Shown here: positions 18,216 to 27,036 of the stretch, piece after piece | How the letters are laid out: each line of letters starts with the position of its first letter | How positions within the stretch are numbered: the stretch's first letter is position 1 | Assembly: GCF_900107375.1 (NCBI RefSeq) | Contig: NZ_FNPT01000021.1 | Coordinates: forward strand, 24,856-88,855 | Length of the DNA: 64,000 nt | Reading direction: 5' to 3' | From: Lysobacter sp. yr284 | GTDB lineage: Bacteria > Pseudomonadota > Gammaproteobacteria > Xanthomonadales > Xanthomonadaceae | Made by a program: the position numbers and the translations under genes | Notes under the pieces: model-generated | Told to the model about the DNA's origin: nothing | Databases searched by the model: none | What the model saw: only the letters and a program-made list of their open reading frames with translations

Positions 18216-18252
18216 TTACACTTAGTGTAATAGAGGGCAATTGATCCCGCAA
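18216..18252 (-). promoter_or_regulatory. higBA promoter with a palindromic HigA operator
   Basis: A -35 box TTGCGG (18247-18252) and a -10 box TACACT (18224-18229) are exactly 17 bases apart on the minus strand. The -10 lies in a perfect palindrome TTACACTTAGTGTAA (18216-18230). This is the expected layout for autorepression by the HigA helix-turn-helix. Transcription would start about 30 bases before higB. Confidence 0.7.
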
Positions 18253-19050
18253 GAGGGGGCTTGCATGGCTTAAGCCTTGCGCCGACAGCTTCTAATAGAT
18301 GGAAACTATTGACCCCGGCCGTTCCTTCGCGTGAACCTACTAGTTCGAACCTGGGAGCGGTGGGCGCGCTATATTCCCGGGCGGAAACTTTCTCCGCCGC
18401 CCGCACGCCCCTCTGCTAGTCCCGTTACTGGCGGGCCTTTGCGATGGGCGTTTGGTTTTGGGGCTTTCGGTGCGGCGTCGAATCGGGCAGTTTTCCTCTC
18501 TCTCCTGCTCTCTTTTCTCTGGTCGGTTGGTCCTGGGACCAAAACGCTCGTTTGCGCAAAGCGCCAAAATTAAGGTGATTTTGGAGAGGTGTCCGGATTT
18601 TAGTGTGCGTGGGGGGGTACGGGATCTGCCTGCTCCTGGCTCCTGAGAGCCTGTCTGTAGGTTCTTCCGCTCTTGCCTACTTTGTTGGACCAGCCACCCT
18701 TATGGATTTCGGCTTTCCCCGAATTGGCCGTTTGTCTTTGGTCGACAGAAATACCTCTCGTTTGGATTGATGCATATAGCCATCCCAGTGACCGGGGATT
18801 GCCCCAGCGGGGCTGACCGCGAGCGGCGTGGAGGCTGACAACCGAAAGCCCTCGGATCGCTCGAGGCCGGCGGCAGCAAGCGACCCAGTGCAGACATGGG
18901 CCGGACAGGACTCCACTCTTAACCGGTCGTTCAACGCGACAATGTAAGGCGATTTGGAGGCACTCTCTGGGGGAGGCCTAGGGCAAGTACGGAATGGCTT
19001 GCAAACGGCACCTTACAAGATTTCTTTAACAGGCCTGGGAGGGCGAGCGC
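18253..19050. other. 798-bp spacer without a recognisable gene
   Basis: Besides the start of the higBA promoter there is a short hairpin GGGCGG...CCGCCGCCC near 18379-18405. All frames are short, cysteine/arginine-rich and lack ribosome binding sites, and none resembles a known protein. The promoter for the 468-aa gene should lie in the right part. Confidence 0.4.
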
Positions 19051-20457
19051 TTGAAGACCGCAGTGGAGACACATTTTCAGGGGCTTTGGCGGCGCGCTCA
19101 GGCGCCAGGGGCTCCAGCCATCTCCACCGTGACCATCAAGGCGTGGGCAATGGAGAGGGGACTCGACGTTTCCGATGTCCAGGAACGCCGGGTCGGCCTC
19201 TTCCGGCCGATTCCTGCGGTGGTTTTGACCGCAAACGATGCCAAGGCAAGCTTCCCTTTAATCTCCAAGGACAGCCATGAGTGGCGGGCCAACCGCTCGG
19301 CCGCTGATCGCATTGCCGATCTCTGGGCGCGGGTCGAATGGTTCGTACCGCTCTGGGTGAGCAATCAAAAGATGGCGCAGCTCGTGGCCGCAGTGGAGCA
19401 TCGGCGTGGCGCCGACGCCATCAGTCAGTTCGACTATCATTTGTCGACGGTGTACACCTTGCCCTTCCAATCTGTTTGCATCGCGCAGCTCCTGCCTCGA
19501 ACGCGCAGCTTGGCGCCATTCGCTCCGCTCGCACGCGAGGCATATCTCGCCTTCTACAGCGGGCAGCGCGCCGCAAGCGTGGCCGCGCTGATCCCGGTCA
19601 TTGAAGGTGGTGTTCAACGGATCGCCAGTGCGACTCCCCATCTGAATCCGCACGATGCGATCAACCACACAATTGAGCGCGCCTGCAGTCTGGCAGCGGA
19701 TTTGTACTTCGAAAGGATGTGGGTGCCGCAGGAATACCGGTCGATCGATTTCCTGTTTGGTCAGGACGAGCGGGTTATGGTTTTCGAGACGTTCCGTCGG
19801 TGGCTCCAGACCTGCTTCTTCCAGAACATCGACAGCTACAGTGGGACGACATCTCTCAATCGACACTTGTTCGCCCACGGCAAGTCCACCGACTGGCAGC
19901 AACCATCAAACTTTTCTCGCTTGGTCGTAGCCATCACGATGCTCGGCGTTATCGAATCTTGGCACGATGAAACCAACGTCGTTCCCTTGCTGTTCCCGGA
20001 GATGAATCAAGACAGCAAGCTGCTGTGGCAGCAGGCGTTGATCAGAGGCCAGCTCCAAATGGCGCTGAACCAGCATGAGCAAGCCGAGTTCCAAGCTCAT
20101 GGTCGTTTAGTGCCGGAACTGCCCACCGACAATGGCGTGACCCTGCGGAAGGCTGTGCTTTCTGAAGATGCCATCAACGACCTGGTCCGTCCCCTGCGAG
20201 ATGCCGGCTGGAGCGTAACGGTCACCGAGCCAGATCCGACAGCGCTCTTTGTCATTGCAGTCGCTACAACTCCTAAAAGGCGTCTCGAGGTCGCCCTGCT
20301 TTACAGCTGCGCGACCTCGAACGAACTCTATCGCGAGCTTGCTTCAAAGGTCGACGTCATTCTGTATCGGGGAGCACCATACCAGCAGGATAGCTTCGCG
20401 GCCGGCATTGCACTTCACGTCGGGCCAGTTGCGGGTTGGCAGCCTCCGCTCGCTTGA
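19051..20457 (+). CDS. 468-aa protein with a HEPN-like RxxxxH motif
   Basis: Not a family I can name, but it has the look of Apea/HEPN-type proteins. AFYSGQRAASVAALIPVIEGGVQRI (residues 168-191) is followed about 75 residues later by SLNRHLFAHG (R271, H276), the R-x4-H motif that forms the RNase site in HEPN dimers. Only aromatic-rich helices surround it; there is no transmembrane segment. The C-terminal 110 residues (NDLVRPLRDAGWSVTVTEPD, RRLEVALLYSC, DVILYRGAP) look like a separate small alpha/beta domain. The start is TTG with GGAGG eight bases before it. It sits among defence-type cargo and is convergent with the STAND gene, so a role as RNA-cleaving effector is a reasonable inference. 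Confidence 0.7.
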   Translation: MKTAVETHFQGLWRRAQAPGAPAISTVTIKAWAMERGLDVSDVQERRVGLFRPIPAVVLTANDAKASFPLISKDSHEWRANRSAADRIADLWARVEWFVPLWVSNQKMAQLVAAVEHRRGADAISQFDYHLSTVYTLPFQSVCIAQLLPRTRSLAPFAPLAREAYLAFYSGQRAASVAALIPVIEGGVQRIASATPHLNPHDAINHTIERACSLAADLYFERMWVPQEYRSIDFLFGQDERVMVFETFRRWLQTCFFQNIDSYSGTTSLNRHLFAHGKSTDWQQPSNFSRLVVAITMLGVIESWHDETNVVPLLFPEMNQDSKLLWQQALIRGQLQMALNQHEQAEFQAHGRLVPELPTDNGVTLRKAVLSEDAINDLVRPLRDAGWSVTVTEPDPTALFVIAVATTPKRRLEVALLYSCATSNELYRELASKVDVILYRGAPYQQDSFAAGIALHVGPVAGWQPPLA

Positions 20458-20600
20458 GATGGCTCTGGCCACCTTGACGTTTCTAGATCTGGCTTGGCTA
20501 GGTTAGCGTTTCAGCCGCGCATTTTGTATCCGACCGAGGCGCCTGAGGGGCACTGAGCGCGACCAGCTGATCTGCCAAGTGGGTCAGTTTCAGGAAGTTG

Positions 20601-20646
20601 ATCGGCCTTATAAGCAGACACTGGATTACGCCTGCTTATGGCCGAT
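20601..20646. terminator. Long hairpin between convergent cargo genes
   Basis: ATCGGCCTTATAAGCAG (20601) pairs with CTGCTTATGGCCGAT (20632-20646) apart from a two-base bulge. It lies in the 305-bp spacer 20458-20762 between two convergent genes, so a terminator role is likely, though neither strand has a U-run. A CTGCTTCCGACCCGAAGCGG mini-hairpin follows at 20691. Confidence 0.45.
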
Positions 20647-20762
20647 AGTGGAAGTTGGGGCAGGCGTGGCGTCTGGAGTGGTACTAGGGTCTGCTTCCGA
20701 CCCGAAGCGGAACAAGCGTACGGACTGGACGCTGAAAGGAACTCCTCAACTGCCGAGCGCGG

Positions 20763-23555
20763 CTAACGGAGACTCAACTCCTCCAGTGCGTTGAGTCGTT
20801 CAGTCAGCTCCTGATGGAACTGGCCCTCATCGCTGTGCGCTACGGCCAATCTCGCTTGTTCCGTCGCGCCTGGGATGTCTCCTGCGTGCTTTAGGCAGCG
20901 GCTCAACATATCGAAATACGACGCGAGGTTCTTTGCTGCGCGTGGATCACGCTGTGCTCCGGCGAGGGCCTCCGTAGCCGTTCGCAGGGACTGCGGAAAT
21001 TCGAGTGCCAACTCAGCCTCGGCGCGGCGGTAGAGCAACCAGTGGTTGACCTGTCCAGCCGGTACGGTCGCAATAATCTGCAGTGCACGGGCTGGGTCGC
21101 CAGCAATTGTGAAAGCCTTCGCAACGCCGCGAGCAGTAAATGAGTCCGGTGCTCCGGCCGCGAGCAGAGTTTGAGCGTAAACAAGACTCAAACCCGACAA
21201 TCTCCTCGCCAGCGCCTCATCTCCCGACCGCTGCGCACTCTGCGCGACATTGGCCAGCGCTTCGATCACGCTCAGTAAGTGCTTCTTGCCAATCGATGCG
21301 GGTGAGACTTCGAACATGCCCCCAACGGCGGTAACCAACTCGAAGCTAATACGCGGGTGCTGGTAACTGAACTTCGAGGTAAAAGCAAAGAAGGCGTCAT
21401 AAAACTGGTCGAGTCCTTCGAGCGCTGATTGACTTATCACTTCGCCAAGCGCGTTAATGCTCTGCTCGTCTGAATTCAGCTGCTCGGTCAACTCAGGATA
21501 AGACCGCAGGTTACTTAGAGCCGCCATGGCCACGCGCAAAGGCACCCCGGTTGGATCGTCAACCATCTGGGTGACCAGATGACGCAACGAGCCTTGCCCG
21601 GCTTCTTTGGCCTGCTCGCTGGCATTATGCTGAGCACCTAGATGTGCAATCTGGCCATGCGTTGCGTGCCACGCAGGCTCCAACTCCAGTAATTGCTGAA
21701 ATGTTGCTAGCGCCTTATCGATCTCGCCACTGCGTCGATAGGCCTTGCCAAGGTGATGCAGCAGCTCCGCCCTGTTTCTACCTTGCGCAGCGCCTAGGGC
21801 GTGCTCGTATTCCTGAGCGCATGTCGCGTAGTAGCCGGAGCGTTCCTGATAATCCAAAGTGTAAGCGTACTGTTCACGCGCATCGATCGTGGACATGAGC
21901 GCCGCCAAGCTACCGTCAGGAGCAATTGGCCGGCCGGCGTAGACGCCAAAGACCTCTTGCTTGACCTCCTCGATCTGCAACAGGGCGTACAGCAACCAGT
22001 CGGGATCACGCTCTCCACGGCGATGATGCTCTTCTAGCAGCTGCGTTCGAGACAAATGAATCTGTCGCAGCGCGGACGGTGTCATCTCTCCCTGCAACTG
22101 ATCGATGTACCTCTCGACCTCCATGACGAGATCGACCGTGCCGTCGGCCGTTCGAACGGCCCGGCACACCAGGTCATGGACGAGCAGGATCCCCGGTGCG
22201 CTCGCTGGCGAAAGGAACGCCAACTTCTGAAGCTCCAACTTTGGGACGTGGCGAATGAAGTGGCCAAGAAAACCGCCGTCATGCATTCCTAGGCCAGTGT
22301 TGGCAATCTTCTGCAAGGCAGCCAGCGGTGCGCCATCCAGTCGGCTCAGAATGCTTCTTAGAATGGAGATGCCGTCGTCTCCACTCAGCGCGTCCGGAGA
22401 CGCCAGCACGTCCTTATAGAAGTCATCGCGTGGGACTCCTTGAGACTCAATGACGCTCTTGGCCGTAGCCAACACCAGGGGTAGGAATCCACACGCGTCC
22501 ACGAACTGTTCGCTGATCTCCCTGGCCTGTGCGGGGTCCTCGCCGAGAATGCGCATGGCCACGTCCCTGGACACTCGCGGGATCGGGACATGCGAGTCCG
22601 CGCCCGGGACAGCGACTTGGGAAGTGACGATAACTACGCCGCCCTTATCGAAGCCAGGTTGGAGCTCAGCAAACACCGCCGGGTTCACGGCCTGATTAAG
22701 TCGGTCGACGACCAGAATGGTCTTGACCGAATTGAAGCTGCCAACCACGTTCAGGGGCCTTCCGCCGCGTCGCCGGGTCACGGCAGAAAGCGGGATGTCA
22801 GGGTTCCAGTCCCCACTGGCAAGCCAGACGTAGTTATCGAAGTTCGCTGCTTCCGCGTGGACGAAGTCGATCGCGGCTTGGGTCTTGCCCGATCCGCTCA
22901 ACCCGTGCAGCACAGCAACCGAGTGGCCTCCCGCGAAGTGATTGTGCAAGGTAGTGAGGACGGCTCCGTTGGACTGATGATTTGCGCACTGGGCCGGCAG
23001 GCGACCGAAGTACTCGAAGTTCTCGAGCGCTTGGCCAAATTCGGGAAAGAACTCGCTGAAAAAGGCGGCCGCGTCAGGCCTCTCAACGGAAAGGTCATAG
23101 ATACGTCTGGCGAGCTCCCGCGCATCCAAGATGACGAGCGCCTCACCCAGCTCTTGCGCCAAAGGGGTGCGATTGAACTTTGCTCGGAAGGAAGGGATTT
23201 CCTCGTCAGTGGACATCAGATAGGTCTTAGTCGCACCAGTCGGCGAGCGATGCTTTTCGGCGCTCTGTAAGTCCTTCTCTATCTTTTCGTAAACCGCTAC
23301 GCCATCCTTGCCGGTGTCCTTGAAGTAAAAGTCCTCGGTGCTGTACTGGGCAATGATCGTCGAATCGTCGGAAAATGAATCGACGGTATATCCGACAAAC
23401 TTATAGTCCTTGTTGATGCCGTGATGCACCAGCCTCTTGTTCTCCAAGAGTTCGACAAGCCCATGTCCCGCCAGCTCCAGATGCAAGGGGTCCAAGGCCG
23501 AAATCTCTTCGATCAATCCGCTGACAATCCGCTGCCTGATGGATTCGAATAGCAT
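20763..23555 (-). CDS. STAND-type P-loop NTPase with TPR-like repeats, candidate defence sensor
   Basis: A 930-aa multidomain protein. Residues 1-170 form a conserved module (HHGINKDYKFVGYTVDSFSD, IIAQYSTEDFYF) often joined to such NTPases and possibly nuclease-like. The NTPase has Walker A GLSGSGKTQ (218-226), Walker B TILVVDR (279-285), and then a winged-helix-like region (ISEQFVDACGFLPLVLATAK). From about 560 to the end it is all-helical with tetratricopeptide-like units, for example LLHHLGKAYRRSGEIDKALATFQQL. The layout effector-NTPase-repeat is that of Avs/NB-ARC-like immune proteins, which sense phage proteins through their repeats. No known Avs type can be assigned by eye. It reads away from the HEPN-LOTUS gene upstream, 94 bases away on the same strand, so the two may be one operon. 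Confidence 0.8.
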   Translation of the reverse strand: MLFESIRQRIVSGLIEEISALDPLHLELAGHGLVELLENKRLVHHGINKDYKFVGYTVDSFSDDSTIIAQYSTEDFYFKDTGKDGVAVYEKIEKDLQSAEKHRSPTGATKTYLMSTDEEIPSFRAKFNRTPLAQELGEALVILDARELARRIYDLSVERPDAAAFFSEFFPEFGQALENFEYFGRLPAQCANHQSNGAVLTTLHNHFAGGHSVAVLHGLSGSGKTQAAIDFVHAEAANFDNYVWLASGDWNPDIPLSAVTRRRGGRPLNVVGSFNSVKTILVVDRLNQAVNPAVFAELQPGFDKGGVVIVTSQVAVPGADSHVPIPRVSRDVAMRILGEDPAQAREISEQFVDACGFLPLVLATAKSVIESQGVPRDDFYKDVLASPDALSGDDGISILRSILSRLDGAPLAALQKIANTGLGMHDGGFLGHFIRHVPKLELQKLAFLSPASAPGILLVHDLVCRAVRTADGTVDLVMEVERYIDQLQGEMTPSALRQIHLSRTQLLEEHHRRGERDPDWLLYALLQIEEVKQEVFGVYAGRPIAPDGSLAALMSTIDAREQYAYTLDYQERSGYYATCAQEYEHALGAAQGRNRAELLHHLGKAYRRSGEIDKALATFQQLLELEPAWHATHGQIAHLGAQHNASEQAKEAGQGSLRHLVTQMVDDPTGVPLRVAMAALSNLRSYPELTEQLNSDEQSINALGEVISQSALEGLDQFYDAFFAFTSKFSYQHPRISFELVTAVGGMFEVSPASIGKKHLLSVIEALANVAQSAQRSGDEALARRLSGLSLVYAQTLLAAGAPDSFTARGVAKAFTIAGDPARALQIIATVPAGQVNHWLLYRRAEAELALEFPQSLRTATEALAGAQRDPRAAKNLASYFDMLSRCLKHAGDIPGATEQARLAVAHSDEGQFHQELTERLNALEELSLR

Positions 23556-23649
23556 CGGAAAATGCGCCCCTGTGTGCCTGGTCGAATCCTACCGCCATTT
23601 TGTTCAGGCCGTTCGGTTGCTACAGACCGATGGGCGATCCACCCAATCC

Positions 23650-24510
23650 TCAGTCAGTCGCGTTAGACCGTTCTCGAAACCACGCCCCGAATTGTCCTTT
23701 GTGCGTGAAGCGGCGCAACTCGAATTGTCCGGATTCGTGGATGACCTGCCGCCAGCGGGAACACCCGTACTTCTTCGGGGTTTGTTCCGGTTGATGTTCG
23801 GACACCCAACGCGCAGCCGCGTCCAGGCTCACCCAGCCATCGATGGACAGTTCCCAGAAGGCTTTCCTCAACGCTCCGACGATGCCCGCCACGGGCCAGT
23901 GAATCTGGCCGTTGGGCCCGATGCCGTTGACCACCATATCGAGGAACTGGGGCGATTGCATTACTTCGGCAGCTGCTTCCCTTGCCGCATCCATGTGGCC
24001 GGCGAAGGTGCCCAGTTGTTCGAAGTGTCGGTCGATCTCTGCGTATGAGCGGGTAAGTGCATCCTGTGCATGCAGGCATCCATCGACTGTCCAGAGATCA
24101 TGCAGTTCGATGAAATGGTGCACGAGTGTATTTCGTAGTGTCACTAGTTCGCGTAAATCGGCCTTGAGCGCCTCGTAGCTTTCGGCTGGCAGATTGAGCT
24201 GCATCCGGAAACCGAATTGGATCGAGTCGCCGGGATGATTCGGTGTGTCGCCCGGAAGTTCGTCACCTTCCTTCATGATGTAGTCGCCCATCAGGCGGCC
24301 GACTAACGTGCCCAGCGTCTTGTCGCTAGCCTCAGCTTTGCGGGCGTCTATGGCATGCGGGAGCGTCTCCGGTGTGCCAGAGAGCTTTTGCACAGCGATC
24401 ATGGCCTTCAGCAATCGCTCGTACTGCTGCAAGCGTAGAAGACATCGGCCCAGGAGTCGTTGTACTTCGTGCTGCGGACCGACAATGTCGGTTTGATTGA
24501 GAACAGTCAT
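23650..24510 (-). CDS. HEPN-like domain fused to an OST-HTH/LOTUS RNA-binding domain
   Basis: A 286-aa protein with two recognisable halves. The N-terminal helical part has LVTLRNTLVHHFIEL, with R126 and H131 in the HEPN R-x4-H arrangement preceded by a conserved acidic helix. Residues about 220-280 match the OST-HTH/LOTUS pattern: DGWVSLDAAARWVSE, the KKYGCSRWRQVIHESGQFEL core and an FxxRR end. LOTUS domains bind RNA, so the fusion suggests an RNA-targeting RNase or toxin. The pair of genes (this one then the STAND NTPase, 94 bases apart, same strand) may act together. Ribosome binding site weak. The HEPN call rests on one motif; the LOTUS call is firmer. Confidence 0.72.
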   Translation of the reverse strand: MTVLNQTDIVGPQHEVQRLLGRCLLRLQQYERLLKAMIAVQKLSGTPETLPHAIDARKAEASDKTLGTLVGRLMGDYIMKEGDELPGDTPNHPGDSIQFGFRMQLNLPAESYEALKADLRELVTLRNTLVHHFIELHDLWTVDGCLHAQDALTRSYAEIDRHFEQLGTFAGHMDAAREAAAEVMQSPQFLDMVVNGIGPNGQIHWPVAGIVGALRKAFWELSIDGWVSLDAAARWVSEHQPEQTPKKYGCSRWRQVIHESGQFELRRFTHKGQFGAWFRERSNATD

Positions 24511-24997
24511 CAGGAACCCGAGCGGATGGGGCCAGAGAACATTACCGTTTGAGACGAGAAAAAGGGGCCGAGGAAATGAAGTTGCCTCAGCCCTCCCTTT
24601 TCTCTGGGGCCGCTATTGGCCGGAAGCGGACATTGACGGGGCAGGGGATTAGGGATGTTTATCGGGGTTAGAGAGGGGCATCTCTCGACCCAAAGAGGTC
24701 GCTAGCTCAGGGGCAAGAAGCACTACTCTTGGCCTGAATTGGCCTTCCTGTAAGTGCCCGTAAAAACGGGTGATTAGACCAAGTACACCACCCGATCCTT
24801 AACGTGTTCGAAAGCGTACTCGCCACTGACGAGAAAAGCTGATGCGTTGGTTTGCGCTGCTTTGCCCGGAAGGTCGGCTGTACTGCTAGCAGACAGACGG
24901 GTCCGCGCTTGTTCTCGATCGGACGCGTCGTCGGCGCCACCTTAAGCCTCGCGCCGAAGATCCTGGTGGTCGTGGCCGAGCCCAAAACGAAGCGGCG
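24511..24997. other. 487-bp spacer with hairpin repeats
   Basis: Contains CCGCTATTGGCCGGAAGCGG (24610-24629), a member of the small hairpin family seen four times in this element, and the short hairpin CCCGTAAAAACGGG near 24758. Frames here are short and arginine/serine-rich without ribosome binding sites. It probably holds the promoter for the HEPN-LOTUS gene. Confidence 0.4.
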
Positions 24998-26160
24998 TCA
25001 GCCGTCCTCATCTTCTGAAATCGCTTCGCGTCCATCTTGGTCGTCATCCAGCAACTCTTGGAGCTCGTCGAAGCTCAGGTGCCTAGACTCTCCCCGCACC
25101 TCAAGTACACGTTCGATGACCTGCGGCGTGTCCAGCTCGTTGGCCAGAACCCGCACTTTCATGGTGTAGCTGCCGGGTCCTGCGGGCAACAGGATCAGGT
25201 CCTCACCGATCCGGCGGATCTCGCCGGGGCGGACGTTGCCCAGGTGGCAATTGAACACGGGCTGCACCCCTTCCTCGTCCACCTCGGTTGCCCCGTCCCC
25301 CCCTGGGGAGAGACCCGAAGTGCCATTCGTCCGCCGGCAGGTCGGGAACCTCCGACTTGGTCAGCATCCTGTAGCCCTGGCCGCCGCTGGTCCAGGTGAC
25401 CTCCAGCTTGATGGCGCTCAAGGCAAAGTTAGAGCGATTGCCCAACTCCAGCCGGATTTGGATGAGACGGTTCTTGGCTTGGAAGTGCTCCGCGCCCTCG
25501 CGCCAGTAGTTCCGGTTCTCCCGGTTGTAGTTCGGAGCGCCCAGGTAGGGGGGCGGTTGATAGCGCTTGTAGTCGGGCAATTCCTCGAACGTCAAGAATG
25601 TCCGCTCGAAGTGGTCGGCCAGCGGCTGGTTCTTTTCATTCAGCACGGCCAGGTCGAGCAGGGCCCTGCCCCTGGACTGATCGCCCCCCCCATCCGGTAG
25701 ATCTCGCGAGGAGTGGCGATGCCTGTCGAGCTCCCGCGGCGGACATAGACCGTGTTGGCTTCCAGGTTGCCGAACTTCTTGGTGAGGTAGAAGGGCCTGA
25801 GCTGCTTGGGGACGGTGATGACGGCGATGTGCTTGCCGTCGAACAACTGCTCCTCGTACCTGAAGACCAGCTTGGTCTCCAGCTTCTCGTTCACGAACTG
25901 CTGGAGCCTGGAGTCGTCGATGGCGCCGTCGGCGGGAAGGTCGATCACTTCCGCCGGATGCGGCGGGTTCTCCCTGAAGCCCATCAGCAGGTAGGCGTTG
26001 CCGCTGCGCTGCGTGTTGGCCAGGGCCAGGATGTCCTTGAGCAGCTCGGACTTCTGCTCCGCAGTGGCTTTGGCGAACGCATAGCGCTCGGCCTTGTAGT
26101 CCACAGGTCAGGACCTTCTCCTCTGCTCCGCAACTCTTCCAGTAGCGCCTCGGCCAGCAT
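24998..26160 (-). pseudogene. Schlafen/AlbA_2-domain protein gene with three frameshifts
   Basis: The gene starts at ATG 26160 (AAAGGA seven bases upstream), 12 bases after the HNH gene. It reads MLAEALLEELRSRGEGPDL, then must change frame to DYKAERYAFAKATAEQKSEL, the Schlafen AlbA_2 signature (SELLKDILALANTQRSGNAY; LLMGF; AVITVPKQLRPFYL). A second shift is needed in a run of eight G at about 25683-25690, where nine would keep the frame. A third falls in a run of seven G at about 25297-25303, where six would keep it. The repaired protein is about 386 aa, ending with a VLEVRGESRHLSFDELQELL domain. The shifts lie in repeats, so sequencing or assembly error is as likely as true decay. AlbA_2 proteins are putative nucleic-acid-binding or tRNA-cleaving factors. 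Confidence 0.75.
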
Positions 26161-26172
26161 CCCGCGGTCCTT

Positions 26173-27036
26173 TCAGTGCTCGTTGACGGTCTGTGGCGAC
26201 GCCGCGGCGACGCTCGCATTTCTCACGAATTCCAACGCGGCCGTAAGTGTTCTGCAAAACGCCTCTGCGCCCTTGGACGAGTTGTAGTCCGCGAACATCG
26301 CAGTGATCTCATCCGCAGTCGCCGCATCGATCCCGTAGTTCGACGTCAAGGCAACAATACCTTGGGTGGCGCCGATGTTCTCGAACTGGGCGCCATACTT
26401 GATGAGGAAATCTTCGAGATCGTCGCTTTGGGCGACAAGGGCGTCGGCTTGCCGCTTGCGCGAGACAACCTCAGCCTTGTCCAGTTTGCACACGCGAATG
26501 GTGTTGCTGCCCTGCTTCGAAAGCCCCTTGTAAAACCATTCCTGATCGATCGAAATGTGTTGCGTGTAATCGTGCAGCTGCGGGTGGACCCAGCAGTACG
26601 CAACCGGCACGTACGGAAGCTTGCCCGGCGACTTGGTGCGATCGGAAAGGGGGTCGAAACTTCCCTTGAACGTGTTGCACTGCTTGCAGGTGACCGCCAG
26701 GTTCTGCGGAACGAACTTGAATCGCGTGTATCCGAAGGTGTGATAGCGATGCTCTGGAGCGTTGCTCCGGGCGAGCTTCCTGTTCAACTTGGAAGACGGC
26801 GCCTTCGGCAGGACGTGGTCCAGCTCGCAATGACCCAGCTGCACGGACGTGATGGGCATCTGGCAATAGGCGCAGCGGAAGTTCTGCTTCTCGAGTAGCC
26901 ACTCTCTCAGCGCACACATCCCGGGTAAGGTCGTCGACCACGCCTTCCCCCGGTTGGAACGGACACTGCGTTGAATCGAACGGTCGAGTTGACCGATGTT
27001 CACCCTGACATGGAGGTTTCTGCCGGGCCTAGTCAC
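26173..27036 (-). CDS. HNH endonuclease, PtuB-like, partner of the SMC-type ATPase
   Basis: A 287-aa nuclease. The HNH fold is complete: NFRCAYCQMPI (C55, C58), CELDHVLPKA with the catalytic histidine H74, then QNLAVTCKQCNTFKGS (N112, C117, C120) as the second zinc knuckle. The C-terminal 130 residues (RKRQADALVAQSDDLEDFLI...) are helical. It starts at a GTG that overlaps the ATPase stop by 8 bases, with AAGG upstream, so translation is coupled. ATPase plus HNH nuclease in this order is the layout of the Septu (PtuA-PtuB) antiphage system; it is also found inside retrons, but no reverse transcriptase is near. Confidence 0.85.
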   Translation of the reverse strand: MTRPGRNLHVRVNIGQLDRSIQRSVRSNRGKAWSTTLPGMCALREWLLEKQNFRCAYCQMPITSVQLGHCELDHVLPKAPSSKLNRKLARSNAPEHRYHTFGYTRFKFVPQNLAVTCKQCNTFKGSFDPLSDRTKSPGKLPYVPVAYCWVHPQLHDYTQHISIDQEWFYKGLSKQGSNTIRVCKLDKAEVVSRKRQADALVAQSDDLEDFLIKYGAQFENIGATQGIVALTSNYGIDAATADEITAMFADYNSSKGAEAFCRTLTAALEFVRNASVAAASPQTVNEH

